Position numbers and translations under genes: made by a program. The notes beneath the pieces are model-generated. The model did not search any database and had not been told where the DNA came from. It saw only the letters and a list, made by a program, of their open reading frames with translations. A stretch of DNA of 11,501 nucleotides from Acidimicrobiia bacterium. Its GTDB lineage: Bacteria > Actinomycetota > Acidimicrobiia > Spongiisociales > SHLN01. The DNA is taken from assembly GCA_030624805.1 (NCBI GenBank), contig JAUXJL010000037.1:1-11501 (forward strand), written 5' to 3'. Below, one piece after another: positions 6,059-11,501 of this stretch (within the stretch, counting starts at the first letter, position 1; each line of letters starts with the position of its first letter).

Positions 6059-7039
6059 TCATCCGGCACCCTCGGCGTCGGCGGGCCCGGGGTCAAACGG
6101 CCCACCCGGGTGGGGCCACATCTTCTCCACTTCGGCGTTGAGCTCGGCTCCCACCAGGACGGCGATGGCACTCACATACAGCCATAGCAGTACTGCTAGC
6201 GGGGCCGTGAACAGGTTGTAAGCCGAGTTGCCCTCCAGGAACGTGATGGCGTAGATGCGCAGCCCGAGGCTGCCAAGCAGCCATATCACCAAGGCGAGGA
6301 TGGCGCCCGGAATGTCGCGGCGCCAGGCGGTCACGTGGGGTGCAGCTATGTGATACATCCAGGTGAGTAACACCATTCCCAGCGTCGCGACCGTCGGCCA
6401 GTAGAGGATCGACCAGACGGTCTCGAAGGTCGACTCCAGGCCGAAGTTGTCGGCCAGGGCGGCTCCGAAGCGTGGCCCTACGACGAGCAGGGGCAGCAGC
6501 ACGATCACTGCGACTACTCCGGCCACGGTGAGGCCGGCGCCGACCAGGGTCTTTCGTTTCCAGCTGCGTTGGTCCTCCAGGTCGTAGGCGATGGTGACCG
6601 TGTCGACGATCACCCGGACGGCCCGTGACCCTGACCAGAGGGCGATTACTCCGCCGATAGTTAGGACACTGGCCCGTCCCTGCTCGAGGAGGTCGTCGAC
6701 GGCCGGCTCGACGGTGTCCTGGATGGTGGCGGTGCTAAAAATATTCTCCGCCCAGTCGAGCAGCTGTTTCTTGATGTCGGCCACGGTTTCCGCCCCGCCG
6801 AGCTCCCCGACATAGCCGAGGATGCCAAGAACGACCAGCAGCAGGGGTGGGAGCGACAGAACGAGGTAGAAGGCCACCTCTGCGGCGAGGCCCGGCACCC
6901 GATCGGCAAGAGAGACTCGAACCGATCTGTCGGCAAGTTCGACAGCGACTTTCGAACGCCGCACGAGATCGTCGCTCAACTCGGACAGCTTGGAGGATTC
7001 GGCCACCCAGTCAAGGTAGCCGACCGGTGATTCCGTCAA
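6059..7039 (-). CDS. YihY/BrkB-family inner membrane protein
   Basis: A protein of about 326 residues in the YihY/virulence factor BrkB family (formerly mis-annotated as ribonuclease BN), a six-helix integral membrane family of poorly known function. Numbering from TTG at 7039, hydrophobic segments fall near residues 54-76, 125-145, 166-188, 207-228, 243-262 and 280-299. The GLAAEVAFYLVLSLPPLLL first segment and the APLAVLLWLYVSAIAVLVGAELNAE last segment are the family hallmarks. The tail is Pro/Gly/Ala-rich and cytoplasmic. The start is uncertain. The TTG at 7039 is 19 nt from a strong SD (AGAGGAGA at 7058-7065), whereas an in-frame ATC at 7048 lies 10 nt from it and would add three residues. 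The SD overlaps the stop codon of the AraC-type regulator upstream, so the two genes are probably one transcript. Confidence 0.88.
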   Translation of the reverse strand: MTESPVGYLDWVAESSKLSELSDDLVRRSKVAVELADRSVRVSLADRVPGLAAEVAFYLVLSLPPLLLVVLGILGYVGELGGAETVADIKKQLLDWAENIFSTATIQDTVEPAVDDLLEQGRASVLTIGGVIALWSGSRAVRVIVDTVTIAYDLEDQRSWKRKTLVGAGLTVAGVVAVIVLLPLLVVGPRFGAALADNFGLESTFETVWSILYWPTVATLGMVLLTWMYHIAAPHVTAWRRDIPGAILALVIWLLGSLGLRIYAITFLEGNSAYNLFTAPLAVLLWLYVSAIAVLVGAELNAEVEKMWPHPGGPFDPGPADAEGAG

Positions 7040-7057
7040 CGACCAGATGGAAGCGTG

Positions 7058-7065
7058 TCTCCTCT
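7058..7065 (-). promoter_or_regulatory. Strong Shine-Dalgarno for the YihY gene, start codon unclear
   Basis: AGAGGAGA on the minus strand overlaps the TAG stop (7064-7066) of the AraC-type gene. No ATG, GTG or TTG lies at the normal 5-10 nt distance in the YihY frame; the in-frame codon at that distance is ATC (7046-7048). The first accepted start, TTG, is 19 nt away. It supports translation from a leadered, polycistronic mRNA. Confidence 0.5.
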
Positions 7066-7828
7066 ATCCATCGCGTTCGGCCGCGTCATCTCTTTGTGAG
7101 AAGTATCTGCCCGGGTTGGTGCCAAACGCGTTTCGAAAGGCCGCGATGAATGCACTGGTCTCGCTGTATCCGCTCCGTGACGCTGCGCTGGTAACCGATC
7201 GTCCCTTGCCCAACTCGATCACACCGTGTTGAAGCCGGAGTTGGGTCCTCCAGCGACCGAAACTTTGTCCAATTTCGGCTTGGAACAACCGTTGCAACGT
7301 TCGCTCACCGGCTCCCACCGCTGAGCCGAGTTGCGGGAGCGTTCTGCGATCGGTCGGATCGAGTTCGAATATGGCGGCGATGGCTTGAAGTCGCGGGTCG
7401 CGTAGGACCGGTAGCTCGAGCGGTGGTGCCGGGTCGGCCTCGAGTTGGTCGAGTAGGACTGCTTCGAGCCGAACACGCTCTTCCCCGGTGAGAGTGGTCT
7501 TCATGGCGTGGAGGATGAGTTGGCGGAGGAGAGGGCTGACCAACACCACCGTCACACGGTCGAGGCTTGGGATCCGTGTGTCGGCGTTGATATATAACGT
7601 CGACATTTTGGTGTCGACCCTGGCTGTGACGGTGTGGGTTGTGTGAGCGGGTACCCAGACTGCTCGAAGCGGTGGCACGATCCAGCGGGAGGAGTCTGTG
7701 TCCACACTGAGAAGCCCTTCCGACGCATAGACGAGTTGGTGTTCTGGGTGCTCGTGTTCGGGCTCGACCTGACCGCCCCGGTACGAGAACTCCGCCGGAC
7801 GGACGCGGAGTTGACCGTTTACAGGCAT
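7064..7828 (-). CDS. Cupin-AraC family transcriptional regulator of the divergent MFS gene
   Basis: A 254-residue AraC-family regulator. The N-terminal cupin sensor domain (about residues 10-90) has EHEHPEHQLVYASEGLLSV (24-42) followed by VPPLRAVWVPAHTTH, a pattern very close to that of E. coli NimR (YeaM). The C-terminal DNA-binding domain carries both helix-turn-helix units: LPQLGSAVGAGERTLQRLF (about 164-182) and the second helix pair ending in SGYSETSAFIAAFRNAFGTNPGRYF (219-243), the standard family signature. It is divergent from an MFS transporter gene across 54 bp, like nimR-nimT, so it probably represses or activates that transporter in response to a small, perhaps toxic, ligand. The ATG is 8 nt after a TATAGT hexamer buried in the palindrome at 7831-7850, so its own expression should be autoregulated. 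The YihY gene follows directly, probably in the same mRNA. Confidence 0.9.
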   Translation of the reverse strand: MPVNGQLRVRPAEFSYRGGQVEPEHEHPEHQLVYASEGLLSVDTDSSRWIVPPLRAVWVPAHTTHTVTARVDTKMSTLYINADTRIPSLDRVTVVLVSPLLRQLILHAMKTTLTGEERVRLEAVLLDQLEADPAPPLELPVLRDPRLQAIAAIFELDPTDRRTLPQLGSAVGAGERTLQRLFQAEIGQSFGRWRTQLRLQHGVIELGKGRSVTSAASRSGYSETSAFIAAFRNAFGTNPGRYFSQRDDAAERDG

Positions 7829-7830
7829 AA

Positions 7831-7850
7831 GTTGGTACTATAGCACCAAC
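7831..7850. promoter_or_regulatory. 20-bp palindromic operator in the divergent promoter region
   Basis: GTTGGTACTATAGCACCAAC is a palindrome with a single mismatched base pair (A7837/C7844). Six-base arms GTTGGT and ACCAAC flank the central CTATAG. It starts 2 bp from the regulator's ATG and covers its presumed -10. On the plus strand it also contains TACTAT (7836-7841), 19 bp after TTGACC (7811-7816), a possible transporter promoter. It is the likely binding site of the AraC-type regulator. Confidence 0.7.
7837..7842 (-). promoter_or_regulatory. Putative extended -10 (TGC-TATAGT) for the AraC-type gene
   Basis: On the minus strand TGCTATAGT is followed by 8 nt and the ATG at 7828, with no room for a Shine-Dalgarno sequence. 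Transcription would begin at or within a base or two of the start codon. The hexamer is the core of the palindromic operator, so regulator binding would block it. Confidence 0.5.
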
Positions 7851-7854
7851 AAGT

Positions 7855-7860
7855 CACCAA
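7855..7860. promoter_or_regulatory. Third operator half-site (CACCAA)
   Basis: CACCAA at 7855-7860 repeats the half-site CACCAA at 7844-7849 in the same orientation, 11 bp away, about one helical turn. AraC-type domains with two HTH units often contact repeats at this pitch. Confidence 0.4.
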
Positions 7861-7869
7861 GAGCCCGGG

Positions 7870-7875
7870 CATACT
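7870..7875 (+). promoter_or_regulatory. Possible -10 (CATACT) for the MFS transporter
   Basis: CATACT lies 7 nt before the ATG at 7883 and no Shine-Dalgarno is visible. It departs from TANNNT at the first base, so the evidence is weaker than for the other genes here. The alternative promoter TTGACC-N19-TACTAT would give a leader of about 35 nt. Confidence 0.2.
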
Positions 7876-7882
7876 CGGTGCA

Positions 7883-9154
7883 ATGACTGCTGATCGCAAC
7901 TTTGAGGTGCATCGTCGTGTTGTGACTCGATTGTTCGTTTGGTCGGGATTGATCTGGCGCCTCTGCACTTTGAGCTATTGGACGCTGCTTTTTGTTCGTG
8001 TGGTGGTCGACGTCAATCTTTCACCAATCGAACTGGTCTTGCTCGGAACCGCGAAAGAGGTCACAATCCTCTTCGTTGAGATCCCAACGGGAGTAGTCGC
8101 CGACCTGGTGAGCCGACGCCTGTCGGTTATCGTCGGCTTCGTTGTCTGTGGCGTGGCCATTGTCGGAGCCGGCCTGGCCGACACGTTTTCGCTGCTGATA
8201 CTGACGCAGATTCTGTGGGCGTTCGGGTCGACCTTCCGGAGCGGGGCGGAGATCGCCTGGTTCACCGACGAGGTGGCTTCTGTCGATCTGGTCGATTCAG
8301 CTCTGCCACGCCGTGCCAGATATGAGTCGGCAGGATCGATCTTCGGGGTAATGGTCTCCGCCCTGTTCGCGTCCGTCGTCGGATTGTCGATCGCACTGGT
8401 CGCGGTTGGCACACTTCTCATCGGCTGGGGAATCGGTTTGACAATTCGTATGCCCGAGACCGGTTTCATTCGACAGGACAAGTCCACGCGTACTCGTGTC
8501 GTTGAATTGTTTGGAGAAGGTCTTCGGGCCTCGCGCCGGCCCGCCCTTCGGGTCCTGTTGATAGTGACAGTGCTGACGGGGTTTGCCAGCGAGGCCGTCG
8601 ATCGTCTCAACGTTGCTCGTCTAGACCAGATCGGCTTCCCCGAAACGATCGACGTCGCATTACTGATCGGCGGTGTGGTCGTAGCTCAGTCGATCGGCTC
8701 GATACTCATTCTCCTCATCTTCGGAGACCGCCTCGTCGGGCCACGGCTCGTCTATGCCTTAGTAGTCCTATACGTCGTGACCGGGCTTGGCGTCGTCCTC
8801 CTTGCCCAGGCTGATGCCTTCGTTGTCGCACTCGTCGGCCTGATCACCGCAGGCATGGTGCGTGATGTTGCCAGAACCGTGAGCGTGGGTTGGACGAACC
8901 ACTTCACCGACCAGTCGAATCGTGCAACCGTGCACTCCTTTGTCGGTCAGGCGATGTCGCTAGGCGAGATCAGCGGGGGTCTGCTGCTCGGATTCATAGC
9001 CCAGCGAGTCGGTCTCTCGGCCGCAATCACGATTTCGGCCGCCGTCTACCTCACCGCCGCCGGCGTAGCGATTCTGGGCAGATCACGATGGTCTACACCC
9101 CGAGATACCAACGAGAAACTCATCAATAGAACCAACTCATCGATTCGGATATAG
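7883..9154 (+). CDS. MFS transporter, probable efflux pump
   Basis: A 423-residue polytopic membrane protein of the major facilitator superfamily with about 12 hydrophobic segments, starting near residues 15-42. The loop between helices 2 and 3 carries a degenerate motif A, GVVADLVSRRLSVIVG (70-85), and is preceded by EIPTG, a common signature of drug and macrolide efflux-type MFS proteins. A charged cytoplasmic loop (around RQDKSTRTRVVELFGEGLRASRRP) separates the two six-helix halves. The C-terminal tail is short and polar. The gene is divergent from a NimR-like AraC regulator, so substrate-induced export of a small toxic compound is the best guess; import cannot be excluded. It converges with the hydrolase-cyclase gene, with 27 bp between the stops and no clear terminator. 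No Shine-Dalgarno precedes the ATG. Confidence 0.88.
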   Translation: MTADRNFEVHRRVVTRLFVWSGLIWRLCTLSYWTLLFVRVVVDVNLSPIELVLLGTAKEVTILFVEIPTGVVADLVSRRLSVIVGFVVCGVAIVGAGLADTFSLLILTQILWAFGSTFRSGAEIAWFTDEVASVDLVDSALPRRARYESAGSIFGVMVSALFASVVGLSIALVAVGTLLIGWGIGLTIRMPETGFIRQDKSTRTRVVELFGEGLRASRRPALRVLLIVTVLTGFASEAVDRLNVARLDQIGFPETIDVALLIGGVVVAQSIGSILILLIFGDRLVGPRLVYALVVLYVVTGLGVVLLAQADAFVVALVGLITAGMVRDVARTVSVGWTNHFTDQSNRATVHSFVGQAMSLGEISGGLLLGFIAQRVGLSAAITISAAVYLTAAGVAILGRSRWSTPRDTNEKLINRTNSSIRI

Positions 9155-9181
9155 ACGGGCACTTGGAGCCGGCGGAGGCAA

Positions 9182-10504
9182 CTACGTGCTCGCTCGAAAT
9201 AGCTGCCATTCGTCAGGCACACCTTTGAGCGTGTATGTGCCGTACGGTTCGAGGCTCACCCCCGAACCGGCGATGAGGTCCTTTACCGTCCGGGACACTA
9301 GGACCTCATGCGCTCCGGCCAGATCAGCTACTCGGGATGCGATGTGAACCGAAATTCCCTCGACATCGCCATCGGTTATGTGGATTTCACCGGTGTGGAG
9401 CCCAGCCCGGACCTCGATTCCTAGTGATCGAACCGCCTCACTGATCGAAAGCGCACATCGAATGGCTCTCGCCGGCGCGTCGAAGGTTGCCAGGAAACCG
9501 TCGCCGGTCCGCTTGACCTCTTTCCCGCGGAAGCGTGCCAATTCGCCACGAATCGTATTGTCGTGAGCGTGCAGGAGATTCCGCCAGCGGTCGTCCCCAA
9601 CCGTTCCGGCTGTGATGGTGGAATCCACGATGTCGGTGAAGAGAAGAGTGGCCAGAACGCGATCGGCGACCGGCTCTGACCTGGTGCCGGTCAGGAATTG
9701 CTCGATCTCGTCGATGATTCGAAGCGGATTCTCACCAACCCAGGGCAGGTGGTCGGGCCCCGGCAACTCCACCAACTGGGCATTGGGAATGCGCTCGGCG
9801 AGAAGAACGCCCCCGGCGAAGTCGATTGTGGTGTCTCCTGTTCGGTGTATGACCAGGGTGGGGACGTGAATCGTTGGCAGTATCTCTGTGATGTCGATCT
9901 GGCTGTTCATTCGCATCAACGTGATGGCGGCACCGGGATCGGCTCCGAGCCTTTCGAATCTGCCCCACCACTCTTGAAACGCCACGTCGCCCTCACTAGT
10001 TGGTGCAAACAACGGCAGGCTTTCGCCGGTCCCCCAGCCAGAGTCGATATAGGTGAACAACCCCTCGAGGTCCTCCTGGGTGGGAAACCACGAAGTGAAT
10101 TGGGCGAAAGCACCGTAGGCGATGAGCGCCTCACAACGCTCCGGATGATGAGCTGCAAAAAGCGCTGCCAAGGAACCACCTTCAGAAATCCCAAACACCG
10201 CCGCCCGCTCCAAGCCGACCTCATCCATGACGGCTCGCACATCGTCCATACGTTCGTCCATGCCAGGTAGTTCACTCACCCGGTCCGAGAGCCCGGTGCC
10301 GCGCTTATCGAACATGACAACCCGGGCGAACGAACCGAGTCGCTCCAACCACCTGACTACGTTCGGATGGGTCCAGTAGTTGTCGATGTGTGACACGAAT
10401 CCGGGCACAAACACGACGTTGGCCGGCCCGTCGCCGAATTCCTGATAGGCGACGTGGACACCCTCGCTCTTGGCGTAGCGGGTAACAGGAGTCGTCACAC
10501 TCAT
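9182..10504 (-). CDS. Alpha/beta-hydrolase fused to a class III adenylyl cyclase domain
   Basis: A 440-residue two-domain protein with the architecture of Mycobacterium tuberculosis Rv1900c. Residues about 9-272 form an alpha/beta-hydrolase with the nucleophile elbow GISEGG (Ser107), a likely acid Asp224 (HRTGD) and His252 (GPDHLPW), so the triad looks complete. Residues about 284-440 form a class III nucleotidyl cyclase catalytic domain. Its metal-binding Asp are Asp291 (LLFTDIVDST) and Asp335 (KRTGDGF), and the adenine-selecting pair is Lys331 and Asp380. In the usual N-x-A-x-R transition-state motif the Asn is His387 (VHIASR) while Arg391 is kept. Such domains work as dimers, so this should be a soluble homodimer making cAMP, possibly in response to a ligand or ester bound by the hydrolase part. 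The frame runs up to 10588, but the family usually begins with a sequence like TRYAKSEGVHVAYQ, so the ATG at 10504 is chosen. There is no proper SD; CGAGG directly abuts the ATG. Confidence 0.9.
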   Translation of the reverse strand: MSVTTPVTRYAKSEGVHVAYQEFGDGPANVVFVPGFVSHIDNYWTHPNVVRWLERLGSFARVVMFDKRGTGLSDRVSELPGMDERMDDVRAVMDEVGLERAAVFGISEGGSLAALFAAHHPERCEALIAYGAFAQFTSWFPTQEDLEGLFTYIDSGWGTGESLPLFAPTSEGDVAFQEWWGRFERLGADPGAAITLMRMNSQIDITEILPTIHVPTLVIHRTGDTTIDFAGGVLLAERIPNAQLVELPGPDHLPWVGENPLRIIDEIEQFLTGTRSEPVADRVLATLLFTDIVDSTITAGTVGDDRWRNLLHAHDNTIRGELARFRGKEVKRTGDGFLATFDAPARAIRCALSISEAVRSLGIEVRAGLHTGEIHITDGDVEGISVHIASRVADLAGAHEVLVSRTVKDLIAGSGVSLEPYGTYTLKGVPDEWQLFRAST

Positions 10505-10659
10505 CCTCGAGGTTGGGACGCAGTATGACATATCCGGACCGGCGTGTGCCGGGAGTCCCCTTGCTCTGAGCCCCTTGGCGGCACACATCGAGCGGTCCGA
10601 TGGGAAAGGCAGAATTGTGCCTCTCAGGCCTGGAGTTGATCGGCGAGATGCGGTGCTAT
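10505..10659. other. Intergenic region upstream of the cyclase gene
   Basis: The 155 bp between the cyclase start and the end of the anchored-protein gene contain a short hairpin at 10607-10622 and no convincing coding sequence. A CATACT hexamer on the minus strand lies about 20 nt upstream of the cyclase ATG and could be its -10, giving a leader of about 10 nt. I see no clear operator. Confidence 0.4.
10601..10622 (-). terminator. Weak intrinsic terminator behind the anchored-protein gene
   Basis: On the minus strand AGGCA, loop CAATTC, TGCCT forms a 5-bp stem followed by TTTCCC, 38 nt after the stop codon of the upstream gene. Stem and T-run are both short, so efficiency is doubtful. Confidence 0.35.
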
Positions 10660-11373
10660 CTAGGGTGCCGGGCTTCTGAGCACTGCATTGTCAAAGGAGA
10701 CCCTGAAGATCGAACGCGAAGCATTCCTCGCCCCCATATACAGATTGATCCGGCTGTCGGCTGGGATAGTCGACCTGGTCGTATAGACGATGGCGTCGTT
10801 GATCGCGAAGGTAAGTGATTCCCCGCGCGCGAGGATCGACAGTTGGTTGACGCCCGAACCGATGCGTGTCTCGTCCTTGTCGTATGAGGTCTCCGGTAGA
10901 AAATCGTCTCGGCAGCAGATTTCCCAGCCGTCTTCGCCTTCGAGGTAGAACTGCCAGACCCGGTTCTCAAACGGATCCTCGATGAAGAATCCATATTCGG
11001 GGTAATAGATGCCCGCCGGCTCCTCCATTTGCACATCGACCTGGAAGTAGAAGTTTGTCGGATCAGCAAGAACGAATTCGTCAGACCTCGTCCAGAAAGT
11101 ACCCCCCCGTCTCCCTGCACGGAGGTCGAATAGGAACTGAAACGTGCCGTCGTGGATCTCGTTCTTGTAATTGGGAACATCAGGATTCCCATTCGACCAA
11201 CCCACACTCGTAACCACCCGCCAGCTCTCATCTGGGGAAGAGAAGAGCGACTCGGCCACCACCGGCCAGTCGGACTCGACGGAGCTGTCTGAGAAGAGGA
11301 GATTCCAGAGGACCGGGGTCAAAACGCCGGCGAGTATCAGGACACCAGCAACGAACCAATCGACCTTCGACAT
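10660..11373 (-). CDS. Single-pass membrane-anchored protein with probable beta-sandwich ectodomain
   Basis: A 237-residue protein of unknown function. It opens with MSKVDW and one hydrophobic helix (about residues 6-27), then a short Ser/Asp-rich linker and an ectodomain of about 200 residues. With no cleavage motif evident it should be N-terminally anchored with the bulk outside. The ectodomain alternates short beta strands rich in aromatic and acidic residues (FYFQVDVQME, GFFIEDPFENRVWQFYL) and ends with NQLSILARGESLTFAINDA, then INLYMGAR and FRVSFDNAVL. That ending resembles concanavalin A-like/DUF1080-type jelly rolls, where 'N.L.v...G..l.v.iN' and 'igl' strands recur; this is a fold guess, not a functional one. 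A CC pair (GWEICCRDDF) is notable. The frame extends up to 11454, but a TATAGT hexamer 9 nt before the ATG at 11373 favours that start. The alternative ATG at 11433 would add 20 polar residues before the helix. Confidence 0.7.
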   Translation of the reverse strand: MSKVDWFVAGVLILAGVLTPVLWNLLFSDSSVESDWPVVAESLFSSPDESWRVVTSVGWSNGNPDVPNYKNEIHDGTFQFLFDLRAGRRGGTFWTRSDEFVLADPTNFYFQVDVQMEEPAGIYYPEYGFFIEDPFENRVWQFYLEGEDGWEICCRDDFLPETSYDKDETRIGSGVNQLSILARGESLTFAINDAIVYTTRSTIPADSRINLYMGARNASRSIFRVSFDNAVLRSPAP

Positions 11374-11382
11374 GGGCGGCGG

Positions 11383-11388
11383 ACTATA
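11383..11388 (-). promoter_or_regulatory. Putative -10 element (TATAGT) for the anchored protein
   Basis: On the minus strand TATAGT is followed by CCGCCGCCC and the ATG at 11373. It is the same hexamer as at the AraC-type gene, at nearly the same distance, without a Shine-Dalgarno sequence. No good -35 is seen. The remaining bases to the right edge (11389-11501) hold no gene that I can support. Confidence 0.4.
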
Positions 11389-11501
11389 CCGATGAAGGGC
11401 CTTGGAAAGACCCGCGTCGATCCCCGGTTCCATGGCAATCACCCGGCAGCCCAATCAGCGCTCGGAAGTCAACCTCCGTGGTCGCTCATCAATCCTGCGC
11501 C

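Noticed and set aside
9698..10270. Plus-strand open frame opposite the hydrolase domain
   Set aside because: It is a shadow of the hydrolase-cyclase gene, with no motif and no supporting start signals.
1..11501. CRISPR arrays, tRNA/rRNA genes, insertion sequences and integrase sites
   Set aside because: I found no regular repeat-spacer pattern, no cloverleaf-like sequence, no transposase or integrase reading frame and no terminal inverted repeats.

Overview
The window is high-GC and gene-dense, with nine complete genes, one probable gene fragment at the left edge and one anchored protein of unknown function. The organism is probably an actinobacterium, perhaps an uncultured environmental lineage. 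This rests on three things: an FMN/F420-type split-barrel flavoprotein, an alpha/beta-hydrolase fused to a class III cyclase (the architecture of mycobacterial Rv1900c), and lead genes that look leaderless, with a TANNNT hexamer 6-9 nt upstream of the ATG. The lineage is an inference; there is no rRNA or marker gene here.

Layout. (1) 2-91: the C-terminal end of a plus-strand gene, then a strong hairpin at 100-130 between converging genes. (2) 185-688 minus: a pyridoxamine-phosphate-oxidase-like flavoprotein. (3) 772-4888 plus: a tightly coupled four-gene operon made only of enzymes from families that break N-glycosidic bonds. It holds an ADP-ribosylglycohydrolase, two tandem-duplicated nucleoside hydrolases and a nucleoside phosphorylase, with junctions of -4, +2 and 0 nt. 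It has no transporter, kinase or regulator. The first nucleoside hydrolase seems to start at an AUA codon. (4) 4937-5905 minus: an aldo/keto reductase. (5) 5906-6058: a non-coding stretch with several hairpins. (6) 6059-7828 minus: a YihY/BrkB membrane protein downstream of, and probably co-transcribed with, a cupin-AraC regulator. (7) 7883-9154 plus: a divergent MFS transporter. The 54-bp gap between regulator and transporter carries a near-perfect 20-bp palindrome and a third half-site one helical turn away, a NimR/NimT-like arrangement. (8) 9182-10504 minus: the hydrolase-adenylyl cyclase fusion. (9) 10660-11373 minus: a single-pass anchored protein with a probable beta-sandwich ectodomain.

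The operon at 772-4888 is the most interesting system. The ADP-ribosylglycohydrolase could release ADP-ribose or a ribosylated product, the nucleoside hydrolases could split a nucleoside-like intermediate, and the phosphorylase could salvage the base and ribose-1-phosphate. The substrate cannot be read from the sequence. Both nucleoside hydrolases carry Trp where classical members have the active-site His, so the substrate may be non-classical. The other regions look like ordinary accessory metabolism, efflux and signalling.
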